From NCBI GenBank assembly GCA_016183065.1, contig JACPFF010000001.1, forward strand, positions 1-50,735: DNA of 50,735 bases, written 5' to 3'. The notes under the pieces are model-generated. The model worked only from the letters and a program-made list of their open reading frames with translations, was not told the origin of the DNA and ran no database searches. The stretch comes from Deltaproteobacteria bacterium (GTDB taxonomy: Bacteria; UBA10199; GCA-002796325; JACPFF01). Shown here piece by piece: positions 16,166 through 24,779 of the stretch (position 1 is the stretch's first letter; each line of letters begins with the position of its first letter). Position numbers and translations under genes: made by a program.

Positions 16166-19100
16166 CTACCGCACCGGGCTCCAGCCGCGTTTGAGCCACA
16201 ACCCCTCAAAGTCTTCACCATCGTTATTGGCATCCCCATCCACGTCAAAAAAGATCGGATTGGTAAAGGCCCAGGCGGGCATCTCTAATTGCGGATCGGT
16301 GTAAAATTCCTCCAATCCAAAATGCCCGGTGCACGGGGGTTGTACTCCGGCTTCCGCATGATCAAACGTGGCCATGGGGAAAATGGAACGAAAGCCCTCG
16401 GTCTTTTGTGTGCCACGCGCGACCACCACGACCCAGGTATCGATGGCAAAAGTCATTGGCAATTCCACGGTGGCGGTAATGAGCCCGTCCTGCTCCTGCC
16501 AAGACGACAGGGTTCCGTCCCGCAATCGATAGCGCGCCATCGGTTGGTAGGAAAATTTCGGACGCCGATAGGGGGCAAAAAAGGTGTCCGGCGTGGCCGC
16601 AATCCCTTCCAACACGCTCACGCCATCGTCGTCCACGGGATCCGGCTCGGTATTGGCGTAGATCTCGATGGTATCAAACCAGGCCCATGACGGGGCCACG
16701 ACCTTCGCCTGAATCGTCGCACCCCGGGCACGCACGGTCTCTCCCATCGCAACGTGCTCCCCTTTTTCAGTCACGGCCGTGAACGTAATAAATGGACCGG
16801 CACTCGCCACCACCCGATGGTCGTTGATCGCGCGCGCATAGGCTGCGGCATCAAACTCCGCAAACTCGCCCAGGCCGTCGGCCGGATCGACCTCCGAGGC
16901 GACAAAATTGCGCGGCATCCCGATCGGTCGATGGACGGTATGACTGTCGGAATTGCTCGTGGCCGTCCAAAGCAGGCCGAGGTTCAGCAGATTGAACCAC
17001 TGCGGCAGGCCGGTCTCCCAGAGAAAGGGGCCGTTCAACTCCGGGCCAATGGTCAATTCAACCGCCGTAAAATCCTTGCTCGTGAATGGCGTCGTCCCCC
17101 ACGCAAAGGGCGGATCCCCCGTGAACACCCCTGCCGCCCGCGACATCAGGGGATTCGTGTAGACCGAGAGCGGTTCCACCTGGTCACTCTCCCGGTAGTG
17201 GGGCGAAGTCACGGTCCCGGGAATATTGAGGAGACTCAAGACCAGATCGCTGATGTGATTCATCTGCAACACGACGTCCGAGCCATACTGGGTGCGCATG
17301 GCATCGAGAATTTCCTGCACGCTCAGCTGAAAATCCGGGGACGGATCGTCACGATCTTTTGGATGGAGTGACCAGTTGAACGCACCACCACCGGGCGCAG
17401 CAGCATCATGCACCAGCGGAAATGCCTGGATATGTCCCATGTTGTTTGGCGTGATTTCCACGCCGACCACCGTCGCCATGAGACGATCTGGCACCCACGC
17501 GCGCGCCGCCGAGGTCGTCTTCTCGTCGCCATAGTCATGATAGAAATCGTGATCCGAGGAATGGAGGATGTCGAGTCCCTCGCCCGCCGCGGCCAGGACG
17601 CGTTGCACGGGCGGCACCCAACTATCGGGCGATCCCGCGGCATGGATGTGAAAATCGGCCGCAACATAGCCGACGGTCGGCATGACGCGTTGCAACGTCC
17701 CCGGCGTCACCGAGGTCACGCCATAGGCCGATACCTCCACGGGATCGACTTTGAGCGCATATTCCGGCCCACGGGAATAGACGAAGAGATAATAGCCCGG
17801 TTCCAGGCGGAGCCACCGGGTGTCACTCTCATCGACACCGCCGGCGGCATTGAGATATCGGAATTGCACAACGCCATAGGGCCCATAATGGACCGTCGTA
17901 TCCATGAAGATCCCGGGAAGGGCGCGATCCGGGCTCGGATCGGCACCCACAATGGTGAGCCGCACCGGCATCGGTCGCTGGCTCACGGCATCGGTCATCG
18001 GGCCGGAAAATTGCACAACACCACTTTTTCCAAGGCGGCAGAGAATCTTGCCGACCGACCCCTGTCGCATATCGATCGTCGATGGCGTACAGACACCGGC
18101 GTCGGCCGTCCCTCCCGCATGATGCCCCCGCTTCTCGACGCGAAGCGTATAGACGCCCGTGCCAAAGGCGCGTGCAAACGGGGTCGAACCGTCGGAGAGA
18201 TAACCACTGAAGCGCCCCTTGCCATCAACCCGATAGGTCACGATCGTTTTTCCCGCCTCGCCCAGTATGGCGACCTCGGCATCGTCAACGCCCTTTCCTT
18301 CGGTATCGACGACCCATCCACTCACCGAATGGCGTGGAATATCGAGCGCACGCAGGCCGGTATCAAGGACCGACCCGGCCGAGCGATTGCCGAGAACAAA
18401 GTAGCGCGTGTAGGAGCGGCGGGATTTTTCGGGGATTGTAAAGTTGATCGACGGGGATTGTTTTGCCCCAATCGGAAAAATCTTCGGAAAACTCTCCCCG
18501 AACATCATTCCCGTTACGCCGGAATAGCTGATCGACGCCGAGGCAAGCCGCTCCTGCGTGCCCGTCGACGCCTTTTCGTCGGTCGATGCCGTGAGAAAAT
18601 CCTCAAAGCGGTAAAAGTAGCCGTACGAGACCAGACTCGTCGTATCAGCAACGTAGATCACGGCCGGCGTATCACCGAGAAGCTGCTCTTCCAGCGGCGG
18701 TGAAAACCCGAGGCCGGGGATCAGCAACTGCAATGCCCCACTCCCATTGAGAAAGTCGCCGACCGGCATGGTGACCGGCTCATCGCCGTCATTAAAAATG
18801 GTCGTCGTGATTTCGACATACGATTCATGCTTGGGGAGTCGATAGAGGGTATACGTCTCAGGACGAATCCCCCGCAGGGCCGTGGACTGAAACGGGGCGA
18901 ACAGGTCATCAAACTGCGGATCATACGAAATGGTCTGCCCGGTTGTCGCGTGCGCAATCGGTTCGAGAAAATCGAGATCCAGATAGTCATAGACATCGAT
19001 CACCCCGCGAACGACAATGACGGGTGTCTCCCCATCCGGAAGCATGTCGGCAAGCGGAGTCAGTGTCCCACCCAGGAATTGGTCGAGGTCAAAAGACTCA

Positions 19101-19477
19101 AAGGCCATGATATCCAGGCCGTTGATCGTCCATTCAATGTTCACGAGCGGCCACATATAGCCAAACTGGTCTTCTCCCTGCATGGAGGGGCGAACCCAAT
19201 CGGCGTCGATAATATTTCCGCCAAAGGAACTGATCCCTGGATATCTGCCATATTGTTGGATCACGAGGCGAATAATGTCATTGGAAAGGATGACATCCCC
19301 CTCACGTCCTGCACTCTGCGGACCACCGATCAGCTGGTGGGACGACTGGACCGTATAAGGCGTGATGGTTGAGAGAGTGAGTGTGGTCGGACTCGTCTCC
19401 CCCCCGGAGAGGGTCGAGCTACGACACCCCACCAGTACCGTCAGGAGCCCAAAACTCAAACACCAGTATCTACGCAT
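16166..19477 (-). CDS. Large CehA/McbA-family metallohydrolase-like lipoprotein
   Basis: The 1103-residue protein starts with a lipoprotein signal ending TVLVGC, a good lipobox, so it is membrane anchored. A beta-rich N-terminal half with carboxypeptidase-regulatory-like segments (SGWVVDTEGKGVDDAEVAI) precedes a PHP-type domain from about residue 605. That domain has ADFHIHAAGSPDS, LDILHSSDHDFYH and SNSDSHTVH, which supply metal ligands. CehA/McbA proteins include carbaryl esterases, but most members have no known substrate. A start at ATG 19477 is preferred to TTG 19483 because of GAGG spacing. It has no operon partner. Confidence 0.9.
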   Translation of the reverse strand: MRRYWCLSFGLLTVLVGCRSSTLSGGETSPTTLTLSTITPYTVQSSHQLIGGPQSAGREGDVILSNDIIRLVIQQYGRYPGISSFGGNIIDADWVRPSMQGEDQFGYMWPLVNIEWTINGLDIMAFESFDLDQFLGGTLTPLADMLPDGETPVIVVRGVIDVYDYLDLDFLEPIAHATTGQTISYDPQFDDLFAPFQSTALRGIRPETYTLYRLPKHESYVEITTTIFNDGDEPVTMPVGDFLNGSGALQLLIPGLGFSPPLEEQLLGDTPAVIYVADTTSLVSYGYFYRFEDFLTASTDEKASTGTQERLASASISYSGVTGMMFGESFPKIFPIGAKQSPSINFTIPEKSRRSYTRYFVLGNRSAGSVLDTGLRALDIPRHSVSGWVVDTEGKGVDDAEVAILGEAGKTIVTYRVDGKGRFSGYLSDGSTPFARAFGTGVYTLRVEKRGHHAGGTADAGVCTPSTIDMRQGSVGKILCRLGKSGVVQFSGPMTDAVSQRPMPVRLTIVGADPSPDRALPGIFMDTTVHYGPYGVVQFRYLNAAGGVDESDTRWLRLEPGYYLFVYSRGPEYALKVDPVEVSAYGVTSVTPGTLQRVMPTVGYVAADFHIHAAGSPDSWVPPVQRVLAAAGEGLDILHSSDHDFYHDYGDEKTTSAARAWVPDRLMATVVGVEITPNNMGHIQAFPLVHDAAAPGGGAFNWSLHPKDRDDPSPDFQLSVQEILDAMRTQYGSDVVLQMNHISDLVLSLLNIPGTVTSPHYRESDQVEPLSVYTNPLMSRAAGVFTGDPPFAWGTTPFTSKDFTAVELTIGPELNGPFLWETGLPQWFNLLNLGLLWTATSNSDSHTVHRPIGMPRNFVASEVDPADGLGEFAEFDAAAYARAINDHRVVASAGPFITFTAVTEKGEHVAMGETVRARGATIQAKVVAPSWAWFDTIEIYANTEPDPVDDDGVSVLEGIAATPDTFFAPYRRPKFSYQPMARYRLRDGTLSSWQEQDGLITATVELPMTFAIDTWVVVVARGTQKTEGFRSIFPMATFDHAEAGVQPPCTGHFGLEEFYTDPQLEMPAWAFTNPIFFDVDGDANNDGEDFEGLWLKRGWSPVR

Positions 19478-19594
19478 CGACAAGATACCTCTTTCGAACG
19501 GACCGCCTTTGGCCGAGTTCCCGGGAAACCCCGGCGGTCGGTGGGCATGTACTGGTGTTATCGGCAGCGGTCACGGGGAGTTGCTATCAAACAA

Positions 19595-19616
19595 AAATCA
19601 TATAACAATATGATTT
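19595..19616. promoter_or_regulatory. Perfect 9-bp dyad in an AT-rich intergenic stretch
   Basis: AAATCATAT and ATATGATTT flank the four bases AACA. The site lies in the AT-rich island between the CehA-like gene and ald, about 55 bases upstream of the ald promoter's -35 and about 120 bases before the lipoprotein start. It could be an operator for either gene. No binding protein can be named. Confidence 0.5.
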
Positions 19617-19650
19617 CATTTAATAAAATAGCCTCTAGGCCCACCGCCTC

Positions 19651-19679
19651 TTGTCACACCATACCCCGAGTGCTATAGA
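19651..19679 (+). promoter_or_regulatory. Extended -10 sigma-70 promoter for ald
   Basis: TTGTCA at 19651-19656 is followed by 17 bases and TATAGA at 19674-19679, with TG at 19671-19672 giving an extended -10. Transcription would start near 19686, giving a leader of about 85 bases before the ald ATG. Confidence 0.7.
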
Positions 19680-19697
19680 GCGGCTCGCCAGAGCAAG

Positions 19698-19725
19698 CCG
19701 GCCTGCGTCACGCAGGCCGGGCTTT
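19698..19725 (+). terminator. Terminator-like hairpin inside the ald leader
   Basis: The perfect 10-bp stem CCGGCCTGCG/CGCAGGCCGG with loop TCA is followed by GCTTTT. It begins about 12 bases after the predicted ald start of transcription, and no upstream + strand gene needs a terminator. It is therefore either an mRNA-stabilising 5' stem, a transcription attenuator, or the end of a very short RNA. The T run is short (four). Confidence 0.6.
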
Positions 19726-19769
19726 TGGCATCTTATCCTGCCGACAACGCCGGATGGAAGGAGTCACCA

Positions 19770-20891
19770 ATGGTGATCGGGGTATTAAGAGAGATCAAAG
19801 ATGGGGAGACGCGCGTCTCGTTGACCCCAGAGCTGGTCAGTGTCCTCATTCGCGCCGGGCATACGGTGTTGGTGGAAAAAAACGCGGGACTCTCGTGCGG
19901 ATTCACCGATCGCCACTATCGTGACGCCGGGGCCACGATTCTGACGTCGGCGCAAAAAATCTGGAAGATGGCGCAGATGATCTGCAAGGTGAAAGAACCG
20001 CTTCCGGTAGAATACAAATATTTTGAGGCGGGAAAAATCCTCTTCACCTATCTCCATCTTGCTGGCGTGCCCCTCTTGGCGCGCAGTCTCTGCAAGTCCC
20101 ATGTCACGGCCCTGGGCTATGAAACCGTCGAACTCCCGGATGGCTCGCTCCCGCTCCTGACACCGATGAGCGAGGTCGCCGGACGGATTGCGACGCAGAT
20201 CGGTGCACAACTCCTCCATGGCATGGGGAAGCAAGGGAAAGGCCTTCTGCTCGGCGGGGTCACGGGGACCAAACGGGGGGTGGTCACGGTCATCGGTGGC
20301 GGGACGGTCGGCATTCATGCGGCAGAGGTTGCGGTCGGCCTTGGCGCAGAGACGGTGTTGATGGAAATCAATCCCGACCGATGCCGCGAATTGCGTGAGC
20401 GCTTCATGGACAAATGCCTCGTCATGGAATCGACCACCGACAACTTGATGGCTTGGGTCAAAAAATCGGACCTCCTCGTTGGTGCCGTACTCGTCCATGC
20501 CGACAAGGCCCCCAAGGTGATCACCAAACGGATGTTGCAGCAGATGGAACCGGGGTCTGTCGTCATAGACGTGGCCATCGATCAGGGCGGTTGTATTGAG
20601 ACGGCACGGGCAACCACGCACAAGCGGCCGACGTACCTCAAGTATAATGTCGTCCATTATTGCGTCCCGAATATGCCTGCATTGACCCCCCGGACATCGA
20701 CCGAGGCCCTCACGACAGCGACGTTTTCGTATATCAAGAAAATTGCCGATCTCGGCATCGACGAGGCCTGCAAACGGGACCGCGCACTCGCCAAAGGGAT
20801 CCAGTGCCACGACGGCCGGGTGGTACATCCCGTGATTGCGCGACTCTTCAAGAGCCTGGCCGCGCCAGGACTCCTGAGCAAAGCGGCGTAA
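19770..20891 (+). CDS. ald: Alanine dehydrogenase
   Basis: It interconverts L-alanine and pyruvate plus ammonia with NAD. The 373-residue protein shows the family start (MVIGVLREIKDGETRVSLTP), Lys72-region KVKEPLP, the catalytic His in TYLHLAG, and the Rossmann motif VIGGGTVGIHAAEVA. The late segment NMPALTPRTSTEALTTAT is diagnostic. Length is normal. ATG at 19770 follows AAGGAG at good spacing; the in-frame extension upstream runs into the hairpin. It is monocistronic and converges on coaX. Confidence 0.97.
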   Translation: MVIGVLREIKDGETRVSLTPELVSVLIRAGHTVLVEKNAGLSCGFTDRHYRDAGATILTSAQKIWKMAQMICKVKEPLPVEYKYFEAGKILFTYLHLAGVPLLARSLCKSHVTALGYETVELPDGSLPLLTPMSEVAGRIATQIGAQLLHGMGKQGKGLLLGGVTGTKRGVVTVIGGGTVGIHAAEVAVGLGAETVLMEINPDRCRELRERFMDKCLVMESTTDNLMAWVKKSDLLVGAVLVHADKAPKVITKRMLQQMEPGSVVIDVAIDQGGCIETARATTHKRPTYLKYNVVHYCVPNMPALTPRTSTEALTTATFSYIKKIADLGIDEACKRDRALAKGIQCHDGRVVHPVIARLFKSLAAPGLLSKAA

Positions 20892-20916
20892 TTCGAAGAC
20901 GCGTTGGCACAATCGC

Positions 20917-21696
20917 TCAGAGGTCGGCGGGTCCTGTCACCGTGATCGCCCGAATCCCTTCGAGCGTCAGTAACGGCTCGACATAGAATCTGTCGGCCAA
21001 TTGTGGCACGATCATCGGAGCAAGCCCCCCGGTAGCAATGAGTGTTGGTCTTGTGCCGATTTCTTGATACATCCGTTCCAACAGCCCATTGACGGCCCCG
21101 ACGGTGCCGAAAAAAATCCCCGTCTGCATGGCTTCAACGGTCGTCCGCGGCAGCACCCGTGTTGGCGCGACAAAATCAATCGCCGGCAGTTTTGCGGCAG
21201 CCTCCGTCAACGCACGCTGTGCCAGCAACACCCCTGGGGCAATGGGACCGCCACAATATGCCCCCTGCGCATCAAGATAGTCGAACGTGGTGGCCGTCCC
21301 AAAATCGACGATAATCACCGGCGGCGCATATTTTTTCAGGGCACCGGCGGCATCGGCCAGCCGATCCGCTCCGATTTCGGCAGGGATTGGATAGGCAATG
21401 GGATGGGGGTAGGTCTCCATGGTGACCAGGTGCGGCGCAGCACCAAAGAGCTCGCGCACGGTCGCCTCATAGAGCGGATCGAGTGGCGGAACCACGCTGG
21501 CCACGCCGACGCACTCAATCTCGCCGACATGCGTATGTAGTGCGGAAAGTGTTCGCTGCAGATGGGCCATGCATGCGGTGACATCGCGCACGCTGTCCGT
21601 CTCGAGCCGGATTGGTCCCCGCCATGCATCACCCGCGGCCACGGCCAACGTGATATTGGTATTGCCGATATCAATGGCCAGAAAGCTCATCGCCAC
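20917..21696 (-). CDS. coaX: Type III pantothenate kinase
   Basis: It phosphorylates pantothenate, the first step to coenzyme A. The 259-residue protein has DIGNTNITLAV (phosphate loop), EIGADRLADAAGA, IVDFGTATTFDYL and GGPIAPGVLLAQRAL, all CoaX hallmarks. The start is GTG at 21696, directly after the birA stop, or ATG six bases later. birA-coaX is a widespread gene pair, and here they are translationally coupled. Confidence 0.96.
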   Translation of the reverse strand: MAMSFLAIDIGNTNITLAVAAGDAWRGPIRLETDSVRDVTACMAHLQRTLSALHTHVGEIECVGVASVVPPLDPLYEATVRELFGAAPHLVTMETYPHPIAYPIPAEIGADRLADAAGALKKYAPPVIIVDFGTATTFDYLDAQGAYCGGPIAPGVLLAQRALTEAAAKLPAIDFVAPTRVLPRTTVEAMQTGIFFGTVGAVNGLLERMYQEIGTRPTLIATGGLAPMIVPQLADRFYVEPLLTLEGIRAITVTGPADL

Positions 21697-22455
21697 TCAC
21701 CACCGCACCACATCGCCACTCGTGATGGCGCATAATTGATCGGCGGTCTGCAGCAGCAGGGCGCCCGTCTCATGAATCCCTGTGACCGTCCCATGACACT
21801 CTCCCCCACCATCGCGAACCACGACCTGACGTCCCTGCAACAGATGTCGCTGTTGGTATCGCGCTCGGAGATCCCCAAATCCCCCTGCACAATACGTCGC
21901 ATACGCCGCCGCGACATGGCGCAGGAGTTCCGCCAGCAGTGCATCCCGGTCGAGTGGATGACCGCGCACTATTGCCAATGACGTGGCGATTGATCGCACT
22001 GGTGGCGAAAAATCCGTGTCGACGGCATTGACGTTCACCCCAAGCCCGATCACGATCATCGTTTTTTGGTCGGGCTGGACCACCGATTCCATCAGGATCC
22101 CCGCCACCTTTTTCCCCGAGATCCGGACGTCATTCGGCCATTTGACCTGCACGGCCCGGTCGTCGACGCATTGGGGTGTGTGCTCGGAAATGGCCTCGGC
22201 CACGGCCAGTCCCATCACGAGGGGAAGCGACTGATAGGCCGCAAGAGGTCCAAGTGGACGAACCGGACGAAGAATAATCGAACAATAGAGATTTTTCCCG
22301 TACGGAGACTCCCATACTCGTCCAGCACGGCCACGACCCTTTCGCTGCCCTTCGGCGAGGATCACCGTCCCCTCGGCGGCACCGGCCCGGCCTCTCTCGA
22401 GGGCCACGGTATTGGTCGAATCGACCCAGTCATGCCGCGTAATGGTATAGTCCAT
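21697..22455 (-). CDS. birA: Biotin-[acetyl-CoA carboxylase] ligase, no DNA-binding domain
   Basis: It activates biotin as biotinyl-AMP and attaches it to the carrier protein of acetyl-CoA carboxylase. The 252-residue protein has DSTNTVALERG, the GRGRAGRVW biotinyl-AMP loop, KWPNDVRISGKKVAGIL, and the small C-terminal SH3-like domain (GTVTGIHETGALLLQT). No N-terminal helix-turn-helix is present, so it is a group I ligase that cannot repress bio genes itself. Start at 22455 (DYTITRHDWVDSTN) fits the family best. Confidence 0.95.
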   Translation of the reverse strand: MDYTITRHDWVDSTNTVALERGRAGAAEGTVILAEGQRKGRGRAGRVWESPYGKNLYCSIILRPVRPLGPLAAYQSLPLVMGLAVAEAISEHTPQCVDDRAVQVKWPNDVRISGKKVAGILMESVVQPDQKTMIVIGLGVNVNAVDTDFSPPVRSIATSLAIVRGHPLDRDALLAELLRHVAAAYATYCAGGFGDLRARYQQRHLLQGRQVVVRDGGGECHGTVTGIHETGALLLQTADQLCAITSGDVVRW

Positions 22456-22540
22456 ATTCGCCACACGTACTGCACCCGCGCTCTCCATGCAAGCCACCTC
22501 ACCGGAGAGGCCTCACCGGAGGAGACCACCTCAAGAGGTC

Positions 22541-22569
22541 TTGACAAGCCCTCCCCACCCCACTATGGG
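22541..22569 (+). promoter_or_regulatory. Strong-looking sigma-70 promoter, near-leaderless
   Basis: TTGACA (22541-22546), 17 bases, then TATGGG (22564-22569). Transcription would start near 22576, only about five bases before the ATG at 22581. Just upstream lie a palindrome ACCTC-AA-GAGGT (22528-22539) and a direct repeat CCTCACCGGA (22497 and 22511), which could bind a regulator. Confidence 0.6.
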
Positions 22570-22580
22570 TCGCTGCCGCT

Positions 22581-22919
22581 ATGGCACGACACGATAAATA
22601 CACATGGGCGGATTTCCTTCGCGAACACCCGGACAAGAAGGGGATGAAGCGGACCTCTGCCGAGGGGAAAAAGGCCTTTGAGCAGGGAAGTAAGGCCTAT
22701 TTGAAACAATATTATGCCGAACATCTCGCCCGTCTCGATCGTGCCCATGCACGGGCAGTGACACGACGCGACGTGGTTGTGGCCCAGCTCAAGGCGTCAA
22801 AAGTGGCCCGCAAGTCTCGGGCCCTCCAAATGCGGGTCGGGGAGAGAGACCGTGCCATTGCCACCCTCTCCCGCCAGATCGAATGTGGCAAAGCCGCGCA
22901 AAAAGCAGGAAACCTCTAA
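22581..22919 (+). CDS. Small basic helical protein of unknown function
   Basis: The 112-residue protein is highly charged (Lys/Arg-rich), with long predicted helices and heptad-like stretches in residues 50-105. It has no signal peptide or membrane segment, and a single Cys near the end. I do not recognise the family. Its promoter leaves almost no leader, so it is probably translated from a leaderless or very short-leader mRNA. The motif YTWADFLREHPDKKG at the start may help in searching for relatives. Confidence 0.7.
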   Translation: MARHDKYTWADFLREHPDKKGMKRTSAEGKKAFEQGSKAYLKQYYAEHLARLDRAHARAVTRRDVVVAQLKASKVARKSRALQMRVGERDRAIATLSRQIECGKAAQKAGNL

Positions 22920-22973
22920 AAAATACCTTAAATTTCAAGTAGTTATAAACCGTATGACGTACCCGAAGTTTTA

Positions 22974-23079
22974 CCGCTGGAGGGGGGTGTGGCGACGACC
23001 GAGTCCGGGCACCCGCGAAGCGGATGGACGAGGAAGTCCCCGGAGGCGGAGCCGCAGGGGACGTGAGCCCCTCCAATAG
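22974..23079 (+). repeat. Hairpin-rich dispersed repeat, copy B (short form)
   Basis: It shares CCGCTGGAGGGG, TGGCGACGACCGAGTCCGGG, a slightly decayed CCCGCGAAGCGG hairpin, GGACGAGGAAGTCCCC and the terminus GACGTGAGCCCCTCCAATAG with copy D. It carries the GGAGGCGGAGCC module where copies A and C have a G-run module. It lacks the far half present in C and D. It ends about 50 bases before the start of the next secreted-protein gene and so may form part of its leader. Confidence 0.85.
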
Positions 23080-23131
23080 TGGCAGCATCGCGGGCATTGA
23101 CAGCCAATCTGGTGCCTCCTATAGGCTCGGC

Positions 23132-24076
23132 ATGCGCTTCTCCTTCCAGGTCGTCCTCATCGGGCTTGTCTGCTCACTCACGGCGAACGGATATGCCGCC
23201 CCACCGGCCTGGTTAAAGACTGGGGGGACACCCCCTGCGTCAAAAGAGGTGCCAAAAACGTCGCAGAAAAAAACGCCCCTCCCTCGGACAAAGACCGCCG
23301 TTCAGAAGCCAAAAACGGCCGCTCCGACGACCGCTCGCAAACAGGCCATACAACAGAAGAAACCGGTGGTGAAGCGTCGGCAGGCGGTGCCACGACGGAG
23401 GACGGCACGCCGCACTCCCGGCACCACTCCCGCCCTGCTGGCACAACCGAAAAACATGCCGACCGTCCGCGAGATTCCCGGCGCCATTGTGACACTCCTC
23501 AGGGAAGGGAAGATTGCGATCGCGGCCCGTCGCCTCTTGATGGAACCGGCGGCCACCAAGAGCCTCTATCTCATTCGGGAGATGCAACGGATCGGGGAGG
23601 CGGAAGAGGGGATGCGCGAAGCGCGCAAAGGGGATCACCGGGGTGATCTCAATCTCGGCGTGGCCTATCACAATCTCTTTCTCTTTCTCAAAGGCCATGA
23701 CGTCCGCGACAAGCGCTATTACCGCAAGGCCTACGGTGCCTATAAAAAGGCCCGGCGGACGGCCGGAGATGTCCATCGAGAGGAAGTCGACGTGTTGCTC
23801 GCCTCGCTCGACATGGCCGCGGGATATCGTCGGAGCGCCGAACGACGTTTTGCGAAACAGGTCGATTCCGAACACGTTGGGATGACCTTTCGCGGGAGGA
23901 CCTATTTGGCCACCTATTACGCTGCCGGCGGCGACATGGCGAATCTCCTCGCCACCCTGACAGCGGCAAAGGGCCTCGACGAGGGGGCATTCCTCAGACA
24001 ATGGCTCGAGATCAGCGACGACTTCGGGACGGTCCGTGACGATCCCCAATTTCAGGAATTTGTGAGCACGTTGTAG
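23132..24076 (+). CDS. Secreted, basic, helical-repeat (TPR-like) protein
   Basis: The 314-residue protein has a signal peptide (SFQVVLIGLVCSLTANGYAA). A Lys/Pro/Thr/Arg-rich linker (about residues 30-105) precedes a helical C-terminal domain with TPR-like pairs (LNLGVAYHNLFLFLKGHD, YYRKAYGAYKKARR). The C-terminus (DFGTVRDDPQFQEFVSTL) is typical of TPR-containing periplasmic proteins. An in-frame upstream ATG at 23024 would start inside repeat copy B, so ATG 23132 with its signal peptide is preferred. The basic linker could bind peptidoglycan or outer-membrane lipid (inference). Confidence 0.82.
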   Translation: MRFSFQVVLIGLVCSLTANGYAAPPAWLKTGGTPPASKEVPKTSQKKTPLPRTKTAVQKPKTAAPTTARKQAIQQKKPVVKRRQAVPRRRTARRTPGTTPALLAQPKNMPTVREIPGAIVTLLREGKIAIAARRLLMEPAATKSLYLIREMQRIGEAEEGMREARKGDHRGDLNLGVAYHNLFLFLKGHDVRDKRYYRKAYGAYKKARRTAGDVHREEVDVLLASLDMAAGYRRSAERRFAKQVDSEHVGMTFRGRTYLATYYAAGGDMANLLATLTAAKGLDEGAFLRQWLEISDDFGTVRDDPQFQEFVSTL

Positions 24077-24093
24077 ACGATGCGGTCGCGCGG

Positions 24094-24357
24094 CTACCCG
24101 TTGGATGCGACGTCATCGGCGTCGGCGTCACCGTTGTTCCCGATCGCCTCGACCGGGCAGGATTCCAGCGCCTCTTGACACTGGACGCGTTCCTCGTCGC
24201 TCTCGGGTTGTTTATAGACATAGGAATATCCGCCGTCTTCGTATTGGCGGAAATTATTTGGGGCCGTGTCGCGACAAAGGTTACAGTCGATGCATTGCGA
24301 ATCGACATACCACGCCCCGGGCCTATTTTGGGCCACACGATCATTTTTGTCTGCCAT
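24094..24357 (-). CDS. Single-cluster [4Fe-4S]/[3Fe-4S] ferredoxin
   Basis: The 87-residue acidic protein has CIDCNLC (C-x2-C-x2-C) and a distal Cys-Pro in ESCPVEAIG, the pattern of monocluster bacterial ferredoxins. The text between, APNNFRQYEDGGYSYVYKQ, is typical of that family. It carries electrons in the cytoplasm; the partner is unknown. ATG at 24357 follows GAGGAGA. Upstream the same strand carries repeat copy C and nth. The acidic C-terminal tail ends DADADDVASNG. Confidence 0.92.
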   Translation of the reverse strand: MADKNDRVAQNRPGAWYVDSQCIDCNLCRDTAPNNFRQYEDGGYSYVYKQPESDEERVQCQEALESCPVEAIGNNGDADADDVASNG

Positions 24358-24517
24358 ACAGACGCTCTCCTCGGAAACAGTGTTTCTTGGCACAACCCCT
24401 CACGGGTCGGCAAGAGCTGTCGCCACCCACATCAGCGATTGTGTCAACAGGGAAAAAATTGTACCGAGCGCTCCGGACGTCGTCAACCTCCTTTTCTCCG
24501 GAGGCCTTTTCTCTCCA

Positions 24518-24779
24518 CTATTGGAGGGGCTCACGTCGCCCCCCCAACGGGCAAAGCCCGTTGGGTCCCCCCCTCTCGCGCGCGGTGCGCGCTGGGGGAC
24601 TTCCTCGTCCACCCGCTTCGCGGGTCCCCGGACTCGGTCGTCGCCACTGCCCCCCCCAACGGCACAGCCGGGTCAAGGCCCAGCTGTACTGGGCCGCGAA
24701 GCAGAGTCGAAGACTGTGCGGAGTGTGATGGAGCCTCCCCTTCAACACCGCGGTGCGGCTGGGTCGTGGGGCCCCACGT
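24518..24779 (-). repeat. Hairpin-rich dispersed repeat, copy C (full length, inverted)
   Basis: Read on the - strand it starts ACGTGGGGCCCCAC, a perfect palindrome. It continues through ACCGCGGTG and GGCTCCATCACACTCCGCAC, then a GCCCAG/CTGGGC stem interrupted at its loop. After the GTGGCGACGACCGAGTCCGG core come the GCGCGC and CAACGGGC hairpins, and it ends GACGTGAGCCCCTCCAATAG. Both termini match copy D, so this is the reference full-length form (262 bases). It fills most of the space between the ferredoxin and nth, and holds the nth stop codon. Confidence 0.88.
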
